DNA of 64,000 bases from contig NZ_JACJVO010000036.1 of the NCBI RefSeq assembly GCF_014212055.1, positions 109,483 through 173,482 on the forward strand, given 5' to 3'. This DNA is from Cohnella zeiphila (GTDB lineage Bacteria > Bacillota > Bacilli > Paenibacillales > Paenibacillaceae). Position 1 is the first letter of the stretch. Every line of letters begins with the position of its first letter. Positions 26,610 to 35,164 of this stretch are shown here, one piece after another. The position numbers were made by a program, and so were the translations under genes. The notes below the pieces were generated by a model that saw only the letters and a program-made list of their open reading frames with translations, was not told the origin of the DNA and made no database searches.

Positions 26610-26717
26610 CTAGCGGCGGGGCGCCGTCATACCGTTGGTCTTCAATCGGACGGTAAGGTGGTTGCTGCAGGCGATAACCATAGCGGGCAATGCGATGTAA
26701 GCGACTGGCGCGGCATC
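26610..26717 (+). pseudogene. Fragment of an RCC1-repeat (chromosome condensation regulator-like) protein
   Basis: A short stretch of about 36 codons in one frame reads AAGRRHTVGLQSDGKVVAAG followed by DNHSGQCDVSDWRGI, a single RCC1 repeat as in secreted beta-propeller proteins. No start codon with a ribosome site and no further repeats are present, and the frame ends soon after. It overlaps no other gene and is likely the remnant of a longer gene. Confidence 0.55.
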
Positions 26718-26733
26718 CGACTGCCCGGCAAAA

Positions 26734-26766
26734 AAAGCGACCCTTTCTGAGCGGTCGCTTTCTCTA
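26734..26766. terminator. Terminator between HxlR/RCC1 fragment and cotJC
   Basis: A 9-bp perfect stem AAAGCGACC (26734-26742)/GGTCGCTTT (26753-26761) with a 10-base loop. Followed by TCTC on the plus strand and by an A-rich (T-rich on the minus strand) flank at 26730, so it may serve both directions. Confidence 0.75.
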
Positions 26767-26781
26767 TGACTCATCGGATCG

Positions 26782-27351
26782 CTAAAATACTTTTTTCGCG
26801 CCGTAATCTTCCTTCAGCAATTCCACGGCTTCGCGGAACCGCTGCCCGTGGACGATTTCGCGCTCCCGCAGAAACTTAAGACCGTCATTAAGGTCGGGAT
26901 CGTCGCTTAAATCGATGATATATTGGTACGTCGCCCGAGCCTTTTCTTCCGCCGCGATGTCTTCGAACAGGTCGGCGATCGGATCCCCTTTTCCCGCAAT
27001 ATACGATGCGTTGAAAGGGACGCCGCCGGCATTCTCATAATAAAGCCCGCTGCCGTGGTTGACATAGTGCGCCTCGAGTCCAGCCTCTTTGATCTGATCG
27101 GGCGTGGCGTCCTTCGTCAGCTTGAATACCATCGCCGCAATCATCTCCAGATGGGAAAACTCCTCCATGGCGATATCCGTCAGCAAGCCGATGACCTTAT
27201 CCGGAATCGCATAGCGCTGGTTCATGTACCGAAGCGCCGCGGCCAGCTCGCCGTCCGATCCGCCGTACTGCTCTATCAAATATTTAGCCAATTTGGGATT
27301 GCAGCTGCTCGCCTTCACGGGATAGAGCAGCTTTTTCTCGTATACGAACAT
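26782..27351 (-). CDS. cotJC: Spore coat protein CotJC (manganese catalase family)
   Basis: A 189-residue protein, the usual CotJC length. It carries FVYEKKLLYPVKASSCNPKL at the start, IAMEEFSHLEMIAAMVFKLT in the middle and EEKARATYQYIIDLSDDPDL later; the Glu and His residues in EEFSHLE and EEKA are those of a di-manganese catalase core. It is a component of the inner spore coat made in the mother cell and may protect against peroxide. It is the last gene of the cotJABC operon. Confidence 0.95.
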   Translation of the reverse strand: MFVYEKKLLYPVKASSCNPKLAKYLIEQYGGSDGELAAALRYMNQRYAIPDKVIGLLTDIAMEEFSHLEMIAAMVFKLTKDATPDQIKEAGLEAHYVNHGSGLYYENAGGVPFNASYIAGKGDPIADLFEDIAAEEKARATYQYIIDLSDDPDLNDGLKFLREREIVHGQRFREAVELLKEDYGAKKVF

Positions 27352-27390
27352 GCAACCATTCCTCCCTTGCGATCGTGTTCGTTTAAAGGA

Positions 27391-27651
27391 TTACAGCTGC
27401 CATGGCCACAAATCATCGCTCCAGCCGGCCGTCTTTCCGGGCGTAAACGGCTCATTCGGCGCAATCGAGCCGAATTCCGCCTCCACCTGCCCCTTGAGCT
27501 CCGTCCGCTGCTCGGCAGTTTCGTTATATTGCTTCAGCGCCTCCGTATCCTCCGGATGAGTATGCAAGTAGAGTCGCAGCTCGACGAGCGCAAAATCGAG
27601 CGCCTGCAGCTCCTCCAACGTTTTCATCGCTTTTGCCGTCGGCTGCTTCAT
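27391..27651 (-). CDS. cotJB: Spore coat protein CotJB
   Basis: An 86-residue protein with LQALDFALVELRLYLHTHPE, the typical CotJB core, and a Trp-rich end (GWSDDLWPWQL). It overlaps the end of cotJA by 4 bases (ATGA) and is 39 bases ahead of cotJC. Its exact biochemical role is unknown; it is co-produced with CotJC and is needed for coat assembly in relatives. Confidence 0.93.
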   Translation of the reverse strand: MKQPTAKAMKTLEELQALDFALVELRLYLHTHPEDTEALKQYNETAEQRTELKGQVEAEFGSIAPNEPFTPGKTAGWSDDLWPWQL

Positions 27652-27890
27652 CGGGAATCCTCCTTTCCTCCGGCGGAGTCCGCCGACCGGAACGGGGATT
27701 CATAAGGACCGAACAATGCCGGCCAGAGCGTGCCTTTCTTTAAGGCCTCGGCAGGCTTGTACTGCTTCAGCCCGGGTTCCTGAAAGCCCAAATATAGATT
27801 GGGCGGAGTCTCATACGTTTTGGACTTGAGAGGGGGGCAAGGATCATTTTTGCCGGCGACAGGTTTCCAGCTTTTCCGATGTTCGCTCAT
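27648..27890 (-). CDS. cotJA: Spore coat-associated protein CotJA
   Basis: An 80-residue protein with the CotJA phrase YLGFQEPGLKQYKPAEALKK and GTLWPALFGPYESPF. The minus-strand start at 27890 follows AAGGAGG at 8 bases. First gene of cotJABC. In relatives the operon is transcribed by sigma-E in the mother cell; no clear sigma-E promoter with the right spacing was found in the 70 bases upstream. Confidence 0.92.
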   Translation of the reverse strand: MSEHRKSWKPVAGKNDPCPPLKSKTYETPPNLYLGFQEPGLKQYKPAEALKKGTLWPALFGPYESPFRSADSAGGKEDSR

Positions 27891-28062
27891 GCACTCTAAC
27901 CTCCTTGGCCAGTATACCTGTTAGTAAACTCGCTTGGACGGATATGAATCAATGGATGGGATAAATTTAAGTCGAATTGGATGGTTACGAGGCGAAGGGT
28001 TACTGTTATATTAAATGGGATCGGTTGAGTAGAGGCCATCTTTTTGAAAGAAGGGATTTAAA

Positions 28063-28158
28063 TTGCTTTATGTGATCCTTTTAACGCTTTGCGCTGCTGC
28101 TCTTCTTGCCGTCATCGTCGTGGGCGGGGTTTCCGCTATCAAAGCCGAGGAAGACTGA
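28063..28158 (+). CDS. 31-residue single-span membrane peptide
   Basis: A TTG start at 28063 behind GAAAGAAGGG encodes a peptide with one hydrophobic helix (LLTLCAAALLAVIVVGGVSA) and a charged end (IKAEED). It is followed after 30 bases by a strong terminator, so it is a self-contained unit. The size and layout suggest a small membrane protein of the sporulating or stress type, but I do not recognise a family. Confidence 0.5.
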   Translation: MLYVILLTLCAAALLAVIVVGGVSAIKAEED

Positions 28159-28188
28159 ACCCATTTCAGGAAAATAATATTCCTCCGC

Positions 28189-28216
28189 AAACGCCTGTGA
28201 TTCAGGCGTTTTTTAA
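28189..28216 (+). terminator. Rho-independent terminator of the small membrane peptide gene
   Basis: A 9-bp perfect stem AAACGCCTG/CAGGCGTTT with a 5-base loop runs into TTTTTT at the right arm. Confidence 0.92.
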
Positions 28217-28244
28217 TTTATAAAATGGCGGAAGCGGAAGTCGG

Positions 28245-28266
28245 AATCCTAAAATTCTGATACAAT
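28245..28266 (+). promoter_or_regulatory. Putative promoter element upstream of the second yesN, related to the mannan-locus element
   Basis: It reads AATCC, then TAAAATTCT, then GATACAAT. It matches the elements at 9634 and 12198 over AATCC, the A-tract, TCT and GATA, with a 2-base gap. TACAAT at 28261-28266 is a good -10 hexamer. Thus these elements may be promoter regions of a YesN-type regulon. The similarity was judged by eye. Confidence 0.4.
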
Positions 28267-28326
28267 GAAGGCGCCGCCGGACCATATCGATTATCGTTGG
28301 AAGCGGTCTCAAAGAGGGGGGCTAGC

Positions 28327-29559
28327 ATGTACACGCTGCTCATCGTAGAGGATGAGAACAAGACGAGAGAAGCACTGATGGAGTATGTTCCTTGGGAAAA
28401 ATGGGGAGTCTCCGAATTGCTCGAAGCGGGCAACGGACAAGAAGCGCTCAAGATCGCGCGGGAGATGGAGCCGGACATCGTCATCACGGACATTCGGATG
28501 CCCGTCATGGACGGCGTCGAGCTGTCCGGACACTTGTGCACCGAATTGCCGGATACGGCCATCATTATGCTCAGCGCGTATTCCGAACTGAACTATCTGA
28601 AGTCGGCGATGCGTACCAAGTCGGTCGACTACCTGCTAAAGCCGGTCGATATGGCCGAGCTCGAGCAGGCGGTGCAGTCTGCCATCCGGCGAATCGAGGA
28701 GAGCGAATCGCGCAGGCGGGACCGCGACGTGTTGGACCGCAACCTTCCGCTTCTGCAGGAGCAATTCCTGCTGTCTCTGATCGGCGGAGAGCACGAACCG
28801 GATAAGGAGCTGGCGTCTCTATGCGCTTCATTAGGCATTCCGGCTGAGGAAGACCGACGTTGGCAGGCCGTCGTATTCCGCTTTGCCGACGAACGGGAAG
28901 GCCGGATGGCGAGACTGACTCCAGTCGTCCGGAAGGAGCTGAAGGCGGCGCTGCATCATGCGTTCAAAGCGTTCGACTGCCGATATGTCTTGACCGCCTG
29001 GGAGCCTGAGTGGATGGTAGCGGTCGGAGAATTCCCAAAAACGGGAACGTTCCCGGATTTGGAGGACGCTTCGATTGAATTCGTAAAAGCCGCGCGGGAT
29101 TACTTCGGCTGTCAGGTAACGGCAAAGCGGTCCAAAGCGGGGGAGCCTCTGGAACGGATCGGGGAAAGCCTCAAGCAAATGGTCAAGATCGGAACTGCAA
29201 AACCCGACGCCGAATCGCCATCGGAGCGTAACGCTCAGCTTGTCGAAGCGATCAAGACCTATATTGAGCGGCATTATGCCGACGAGACGATGACGGTTAA
29301 CGATATTGCCGAAGGCTTGTCCTATACCAGCGCCCATCTCTGCATGACGTTCAAGAAGGTCACGGGAATTACGATCAATCACTTCGCCAATCTGCTGCGG
29401 ATTCGCAAGGCCAAAGCCTTGTTGGCCGAGACCGATATGAAAATCGTTGAAGTTGCCCTGAAGGTAGGGTACAGCAACGAGAATTATTTCAGCAAAGTGT
29501 TCCGGAAATACGAGAACGTCTCTCCTTCCGAATACAAGTCGGGGAGGGCGAGCCGATGA
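28327..29559 (+). CDS. YesN-type response regulator with AraC-family DNA-binding domain (second locus)
   Basis: A 410-residue regulator, shorter than the other two. The receiver has the acidic Glu8/Asp9 pair, phospho-acceptor Asp55 (in ITDIRMP) and Lys105 (YLLKP). The AraC-type double helix-turn-helix occupies the last 100 residues (TSAHLCMTFKKVTGITINHF and GYSNENYFSKVFRKYENVSP). The start at ATG 28327 follows AGAGGGGG; the frame is open further upstream without a ribosome site. It overlaps the YesM gene by ATGA and probably controls the importer that follows. Confidence 0.92.
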   Translation: MYTLLIVEDENKTREALMEYVPWEKWGVSELLEAGNGQEALKIAREMEPDIVITDIRMPVMDGVELSGHLCTELPDTAIIMLSAYSELNYLKSAMRTKSVDYLLKPVDMAELEQAVQSAIRRIEESESRRRDRDVLDRNLPLLQEQFLLSLIGGEHEPDKELASLCASLGIPAEEDRRWQAVVFRFADEREGRMARLTPVVRKELKAALHHAFKAFDCRYVLTAWEPEWMVAVGEFPKTGTFPDLEDASIEFVKAARDYFGCQVTAKRSKAGEPLERIGESLKQMVKIGTAKPDAESPSERNAQLVEAIKTYIERHYADETMTVNDIAEGLSYTSAHLCMTFKKVTGITINHFANLLRIRKAKALLAETDMKIVEVALKVGYSNENYFSKVFRKYENVSPSEYKSGRASR

Positions 29560-31334
29560 GACTGAAGGATATGCGGCTCAAACACCGCGTGTTCCTGTAT
29601 TTCTCGCTGCTTCTTATCGTGTCCACCATCTCCTACAGCTATTACGCCTATAAGGCGAACGTGCGCACGGCGGAAGAGAACTTCACGTCCGCCGTTCAAG
29701 GAACGATGGCGCAGACGGCGGAAGGAATGAACGTTTTGCTGTCCGAAGTCGAGCAGCAAGCGAATTTGTTCGCGGGAAGCCACGTCGTGCAGGATTCGCT
29801 TGCGCCCGGTACAGCTACGGTCATCCAGCAGTACGACCGATATGTGAATATGCAGAAGGTTATCGACGCATTCGAGAAAAACTATCCTTCTTACCGCATT
29901 CGGGTGTTCCTGAAGGAACCGCGCCGTTTCCTCAACGATGGGGAGCGTTATCTTCAAGAGAGCGGCGCGTCGGGCGATGCGTCCGATTCGGTTTTGTTCC
30001 GTCGCAATTCGGTGATGGAATGGAGCCTGTATTCGAATCCGTCGGACCCGGAATCCGGCGACATGCTGTTCACGCTGCGCCGAAGGATCATCAGCGGTTC
30101 GGACATCAGCCAGCAATTAGGCACCGTTGCCTTCGACGTGAGTGCGAAAGCGGCGGCCGACGTCCTTTCCCGAACGCCAATTCCGGGAGATCGCTCGTTG
30201 TACGTTTTCGATCCGCAGGGACGGATTCTTTACGATACGGGAGGTTCGGCCGGAGGCGGGATGCCTTCACGTACGGTCGATTCCGCCGAGCTCGGCCGAG
30301 TGAGCCAAACAGGGGCCGGCAGTCTTCGGCTCGAAGGAAAGAATGGAGCGGAACTGCTCGTCTACCATTCGGTAGGCGGTTATCCGCTGTACCTGGCGGT
30401 CAATATTCCGTACCGCGAGATCACGAACCGCTCTCACCAGATTCTCTACCAATTCGGGGGCGTGGCGCTGCTGGTGCTTGCCGTATCGTTTGCACTTGCT
30501 TACCTAATCGCCAGCAACGTTACCAGCCGGCTGAAGAAGCTGATGAAAGTCATGGGCACGGTGGAAATCCGCCAATTCAACATCCAGGTGCCGACCGACC
30601 GCAACGACGAGATCGGGGCGCTGACGCACCGGTTCAATTGGATGATCGAGCGCATCCGGACGCTGATCGAGGACGTTTATAAAGCCAATTACGAGAAAAA
30701 AGAAGCGGAACTGAAGCTGCTTCAGTCGCAGATCAATCCTCATTTTCTATACAATACGCTGGACAGCGTGAATTGGTTGGCGGTCAAACATCAGGCGCCG
30801 GACATCAGCTACATGGTTCGCAATTTGTCGAGCTTTCTGCGCATCGGCTTGCATATCGACGGCCCGTCGACGCTGGAGGCCGAGCTGATGCATACCCGGG
30901 CTTATTTCAACATTCAGAAGTACCGGTTCGAGGACCGGATCGATCTGACGATCGGCGTGCCGGAATCGCTGGAGCCGCTGCAGGTGCTTCCGCTAATTTT
31001 GCAGCCGCTGGTGGAGAATGCCATTCTGCACGGAATTTTAAAGCACGATACGCTGAAGGGATCGATCGTCATTCGCGCTTGGCGCGACAAAGAGGAGGGA
31101 GGCGATCTGTTCCTGGAAGTCCGCGACAACGGGCTCGGAATGGAAGCCGCCAAGCTCAAACAGGTGATGCAGGGATTGGACTCCGAGGCGACGAACGGGT
31201 CCGGTACCGGGCTGCGCAACGTCCACCGGCGAATCCGCATGCGGCATGAAGCGCCATATGGTCTTACCGTGCATAGCGCTCTCGGTGAAGGAACCCGCTG
31301 CGTTCTACGTCTTCCGTCCATTCTTCGCCCTTAG
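29556..31334 (+). CDS. YesM-type sensor histidine kinase (second locus)
   Basis: A 592-residue kinase. The N-terminal membrane helix (VFLYFSLLLIVSTISYSYYA) and a second near residue 300-320 (ILYQFGGVALLVLAVSFALA) flank an extracellular sensor of roughly 260 residues. HAMP is followed by SQINPHFLYNTLDSVNWLAV with the phosphorylated His at about residue 396, and the ATPase region has QPLVENAILHG, DNGLGMEAA and GTGLRNVHRRIRMRHE. The sensor is unlike that of the mannan kinase. It likely senses the substrate of the second importer. Confidence 0.92.
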   Translation: MRLKDMRLKHRVFLYFSLLLIVSTISYSYYAYKANVRTAEENFTSAVQGTMAQTAEGMNVLLSEVEQQANLFAGSHVVQDSLAPGTATVIQQYDRYVNMQKVIDAFEKNYPSYRIRVFLKEPRRFLNDGERYLQESGASGDASDSVLFRRNSVMEWSLYSNPSDPESGDMLFTLRRRIISGSDISQQLGTVAFDVSAKAAADVLSRTPIPGDRSLYVFDPQGRILYDTGGSAGGGMPSRTVDSAELGRVSQTGAGSLRLEGKNGAELLVYHSVGGYPLYLAVNIPYREITNRSHQILYQFGGVALLVLAVSFALAYLIASNVTSRLKKLMKVMGTVEIRQFNIQVPTDRNDEIGALTHRFNWMIERIRTLIEDVYKANYEKKEAELKLLQSQINPHFLYNTLDSVNWLAVKHQAPDISYMVRNLSSFLRIGLHIDGPSTLEAELMHTRAYFNIQKYRFEDRIDLTIGVPESLEPLQVLPLILQPLVENAILHGILKHDTLKGSIVIRAWRDKEEGGDLFLEVRDNGLGMEAAKLKQVMQGLDSEATNGSGTGLRNVHRRIRMRHEAPYGLTVHSALGEGTRCVLRLPSILRP

Positions 31335-31471
31335 CCCGAAGGATTTAATATATTACCCGTCGATCCGAATCCTGTGCATTCCTTGCCGAATTGCAACCGA
31401 TTACAATGAGATCAGCCTTGAAGTCAACCATACGCAAGCGCTGATCACCATTCGGAAAGGAGGCGACCTTC

Positions 31472-32446
31472 ATGAATCAGGCAACCTCGGAACAAGCATC
31501 GGTTCGTCAGCCTGCCCCCGGCGCCAAAGGCCGTGAACGTTCGGGACGAAAACGATTCAATCGCGAAGGCTATTTGGAGCTGTACCTTATTCTGCTTCCT
31601 TCGCTGGCTCTGCTCGTGCTGTTCAAATACATCCCGATGGGCGGGCTGATCGTCGCCTTTCAAGACTACAATATTTTTCAAGGCATCGGTCACAGTCCGT
31701 TCGTCGGGTTGAAGCACTTTCACGCCTTATTCTCCAGCGACGAGTTCTACCGGGTCCTGCGCAACACGCTGGTCATCAACATCTACAAACTGGCGTTTTG
31801 GGTCCCGCTGCCCGCATTCTTCGCGATTCTGCTGAACGAAGTGCGCAAGCTGATGTTTCGCAAAGTTCTGCAGACGACTTTGTATTTGCCCCACTTCCTG
31901 TCCTGGGTTATCGTCGGCGGTGTATTCGTCAACCTGCTGCAGACGCACGGCGGCTTGGTCAACGACCTGATCGCATCGCTTGGCGGCAAACGAGTCTCGT
32001 TCCTGCTCGAGCCGGCGTACTTCCGCCATATCATCGTCGCATCCTCGATGTGGAAGGAAGTCGGCTGGGGGACGATCGTCTATCTCGCGGCCATCGCGGG
32101 CATCAACCCGCAGCTGTACGAAGCGGCCGCAGCGGACGGCGCATCCAAGCTGCGGCAAATCCGGCATATCACGATTCCGGGAATCGGCGGCACGATCGTG
32201 CTCATGACGATGATGTCGCTCGGCAATCTGCTCGGCAACTCGTTCGAACAGATTCTCATCATGTACAATCCCGCCGTCTACAATGTCGGCGACGTGCTGG
32301 AGACGTACGTGTTCCGCAACGGCATCGGCCAGATGCAATATTCGTACACGACCGCCGTCGGCATCTTCAGCGGCGTGGTCGGGTTCATCCTGGTCGTGAC
32401 TGCCAACAAGCTGTGCCGGAAATTTTTTAACCAGGGCATGTGGTGA
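31472..32446 (+). CDS. ABC sugar transporter permease, LplB type (second locus)
   Basis: A 324-residue membrane protein starting at ATG 31472 behind AAAGGAGG. It has PMGGLIVAFQDYNIFQGIGH, YLPHFLSWVIVGGVFVNLLQ and the EAA loop YEAAAADGASKLRQIRHITI. The first 35 residues are an unusually hydrophilic extension (NQATSEQASVRQPAPGAKGR). A 137-base gap separates it from YesM, long enough for its own promoter; TACAAT at 31414 is a possible -10. Confidence 0.92.
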   Translation: MNQATSEQASVRQPAPGAKGRERSGRKRFNREGYLELYLILLPSLALLVLFKYIPMGGLIVAFQDYNIFQGIGHSPFVGLKHFHALFSSDEFYRVLRNTLVINIYKLAFWVPLPAFFAILLNEVRKLMFRKVLQTTLYLPHFLSWVIVGGVFVNLLQTHGGLVNDLIASLGGKRVSFLLEPAYFRHIIVASSMWKEVGWGTIVYLAAIAGINPQLYEAAAADGASKLRQIRHITIPGIGGTIVLMTMMSLGNLLGNSFEQILIMYNPAVYNVGDVLETYVFRNGIGQMQYSYTTAVGIFSGVVGFILVVTANKLCRKFFNQGMW

Positions 32447-32460
32447 GGAGGGGAGCCCCA

Positions 32461-33342
32461 TTGATCCATCGTCTGACAAAGGGCGACCGCGTCTTCGTCG
32501 CCGTCTGCTACACTGTTCTGATCGTGACGGGTTTGCTCGTGGCTCTTCCGGTTCTCAACCTGATCTCGGTCTCGCTGAGCGGAGGAAACCTCGTATACGC
32601 AGGCGCCATCAAGCTGTGGCCGGAGCAGCTTCAATTCGATGCCTATCGGTATGTCATTCAATCCAAAACGTTCTTCAGCGCGTTTCGAGTCTCTGTCATC
32701 ATGACGCTGCTCGGCAGCGTGCTGGGACTTCTTCTAGCCGTAATGGCCGCTTACCCGCTGTCCAAACCCGGTTTGCCGGCCCGCAAATGGATCGTGCTGG
32801 CGTTCGTCTTCACCATGATGTTCAGCGGGGGCATCGTGCCGCAATACTTGCTGATCAACAAGCTGCATTTGCTGAACACGATATGGGCGGTAATCTTTCC
32901 TTCCGTCACGAGCGTGTTCAATCTGCTGATCGTCAAAAACTTCTTCGAGGCGCTGCCCGGCGAGATCGAGGAAGCGGCCAAGATCGACGGAGCTTCCCAG
33001 CTCAAGATTCTGTTCACGATCATGCTCCCGCTGTCCAAGCCGGTGCTGGCGACCATCTTCTTGTTCTTCGCGGTCGGCTTCTGGAACGATTATTTCAACG
33101 CCAGAATGTACATTACCGATCAGCACTTGATGCCGCTTCAGGTGTACCTGCGCACGGTCATCTTCGAGGCGCAGGATCCGACGGGGAACTTCAAGCTCGA
33201 CCAGAACTCGCTTCGCAACGTCGCGCCGCAGAGCATTATCAACGCAACGGTATTTCTGTCGATGCTGCCGATGGCGGTGCTGTATCCGTTCCTGCAGAAG
33301 CATTTCCTGCGCGGGATGGTTATCGGATCGGTCAAAGGATAA
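32461..33342 (+). CDS. ABC sugar transporter permease, LplC/YtcP type (second locus)
   Basis: A 293-residue protein. The start was placed at TTG 32461, 8 bases after AGGAGGGG, instead of the upstream GTG at 32440, which would overlap the preceding gene and the ribosome site. The EAA loop (EEAAKIDGASQLKILFTIML) and the ending LRGMVIGSVKG are typical. MMFSGGIVPQYLLINKLHLL is also diagnostic. It is co-transcribed with the LplB-type gene. Confidence 0.92.
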   Translation: MIHRLTKGDRVFVAVCYTVLIVTGLLVALPVLNLISVSLSGGNLVYAGAIKLWPEQLQFDAYRYVIQSKTFFSAFRVSVIMTLLGSVLGLLLAVMAAYPLSKPGLPARKWIVLAFVFTMMFSGGIVPQYLLINKLHLLNTIWAVIFPSVTSVFNLLIVKNFFEALPGEIEEAAKIDGASQLKILFTIMLPLSKPVLATIFLFFAVGFWNDYFNARMYITDQHLMPLQVYLRTVIFEAQDPTGNFKLDQNSLRNVAPQSIINATVFLSMLPMAVLYPFLQKHFLRGMVIGSVKG

Positions 33343-33461
33343 TCGGGGGAGGGGAAGCTTATGAAATCGAGCGAACGGGTCCGCGACGGCCCGGCGGCAA
33401 TGGAACATGGATAGCCGCAACCTAAACAATTATGCTTCATCTTACTCAGGGGGGATCATCC

Positions 33462-35021
33462 ATGCGAATGGGAAAAAAAGGGATTGTCGGCTCGCTGGTG
33501 CTGGCCGCTTCGTTGACGCTGGCCGGCTGCGGAGGCCAATCTACGGACAACGCCGCCTCGACGGCGACGCCGTCCGCGCCAAGTACGGCATCCGGGGTCT
33601 CATCGGCTCCCGCGTCGGGAAGCAAGCTAAACACTCAATTGAAGTTTCTGTCCTACCAGGATAACTTCGACCCGGAGACGGACTATGAACGCCAAGCCAT
33701 CAAGGACATGCTCGGCGTCGACATCGTGCCTACGATGGGCAACGACGACGACAAGGTCAACCTGATCTTGAGCTCCGGTCAAGACTACGACATGATCTCG
33801 ATGAACAACCGGAACCTGCTGGCCATGTATGCCAAGAACAAGGCGATTCAACCGTTGACGACGCTGATCGATCAATACGGGCCGAATTTGAAAAATGCGT
33901 TTACGCAAGAGGAATGGGACATGGTCTCCGTCGACGGCGAAATCTATGCGTTGCCGACGTTCAACTACGAGGCGGTAACCGACGGGCTCATTATCCGCAA
34001 GGATTGGCTCGATAAATTGGGGCTGCCGATGCCGACGACGCCTGACGAATTGTATCAGACATTGAAAGCGTTTAAGGAGCAAGATCCGGGCGGCGTCGGC
34101 AAGGACAACGTCATTCCGTTTGCCTACCATGCCGGCGAAGACGGCAACCTGCTGGAGATCAGCGGGCTGGCGGAAGCCTTCGGCCTCGGCCGCGGTCCGA
34201 CCGACTTCATCGAACAGGGCGGCAAGATCGTCTCCGGTCTGGACACGCCCGGTGCCAAGGAGTATATCGCGTACCTGAACAAGCTGAACAAAGAAGACCT
34301 GCTCGACCCGGACGCTGCCGCTTCCAAGCATGACAAAGTCATGGAGAAAGTCGGAGCCGGATACGTCGGGGCGGCCACGATGTCCTGCTGGGATTCAGGA
34401 GCCGTCAGAGCGCTCAAGGAGAGCGATCCGAACGCCGAGCTGGCCTTCCTGCCGCCGATGAAGGACCCGAACGGCAACCAGAAAATATCCGGCACCGGCG
34501 GGCTTTACAGCTTCGTTATCGTGCCGCAAGCGTCGAAGAAAGCAGCCGATGTCGTTCAATACGCGAACGCATTCCTGGACCCGGCCAACTATACGAAGCT
34601 CATTCTCGGAGACGAGAACGTGACGTACAAGGTGGAGGACGGCAAATACTATCCGATCTTCCCCGCGTTCGACAAGCTGAACAAAGGCCGCTGGTTCTAC
34701 CCGGTCAATGAATCGAAAATGTATACGCCTCTGTTCGGCGCCCGGGCCCGCAAGGAACCGGAGATGGCCGCGCTGTGGGACGATATCAACGCCAAAGCGG
34801 ATTCTTATGTATACACTCCGGTCGTCAATCAGGCGCCGGTCGTTCAGGCCGAGCAGGATTTCGGCCAGCAGCTGCGCACCTTCAGCCATGAGCAGCTGAT
34901 CAAGATGATGCTGGACGACAGCTCCCTCGCGAAGTTCGACGACTTCGTCAAGCAGTGGAAGGAGAAAGGCGGCCAGGCACTCGCGGACCAATACAACGAA
35001 TGGTACCAGACGACCAAGTAG
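33462..35021 (+). CDS. Carbohydrate ABC transporter substrate-binding lipoprotein (second locus)
   Basis: A 519-residue lipoprotein. The start at ATG 33462 follows AGGGGGGAT; the signal is GKKGIVGSLVLAASLTLAGC with lipobox LAGC. An Ala/Ser/Thr-rich linker follows. The mature part has NDDDKVNLILSSGQDYDMIS and IYALPTFNYEAVTDGLIIRK, then FKEQDPGGVGKDNVIPFAYH, which match LplA/YtcQ-type proteins. In this locus, the binding protein lies after both permeases, unlike the mannan locus. It feeds a pathway with an unusual double-FAD oxidoreductase and an FGGY kinase directly downstream. The ligand is unknown. Confidence 0.92.
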   Translation: MRMGKKGIVGSLVLAASLTLAGCGGQSTDNAASTATPSAPSTASGVSSAPASGSKLNTQLKFLSYQDNFDPETDYERQAIKDMLGVDIVPTMGNDDDKVNLILSSGQDYDMISMNNRNLLAMYAKNKAIQPLTTLIDQYGPNLKNAFTQEEWDMVSVDGEIYALPTFNYEAVTDGLIIRKDWLDKLGLPMPTTPDELYQTLKAFKEQDPGGVGKDNVIPFAYHAGEDGNLLEISGLAEAFGLGRGPTDFIEQGGKIVSGLDTPGAKEYIAYLNKLNKEDLLDPDAAASKHDKVMEKVGAGYVGAATMSCWDSGAVRALKESDPNAELAFLPPMKDPNGNQKISGTGGLYSFVIVPQASKKAADVVQYANAFLDPANYTKLILGDENVTYKVEDGKYYPIFPAFDKLNKGRWFYPVNESKMYTPLFGARARKEPEMAALWDDINAKADSYVYTPVVNQAPVVQAEQDFGQQLRTFSHEQLIKMMLDDSSLAKFDDFVKQWKEKGGQALADQYNEWYQTTK

Positions 35022-35164
35022 GGAAGCCGCTTCGAACGACCGGTCGGAAGCTTCATTAGCCATAAGCGGTGCGGTTGCTTCTTTGCCGAAGCAGCCGCAT
35101 TTTCGCTGCATGCCCCTTAAGCGAAAACGGTTAGATCAGCATCGGAAACGGAAAGGATGGTTGT

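Noticed and set aside
27891..27960. Sigma-E promoter for cotJABC
   Set aside because: TCATATC and GTATACT look like the boxes, but the spacing is over 20 bases, much more than the usual 13-15.
33361..33414. 17-codon frame with a strong ribosome site between the LplC-type gene and the binding protein
   Set aside because: Product (start MKSSERVRDG) has no feature and lies in the leader; could be a leader peptide but no evidence beyond the ribosome site.
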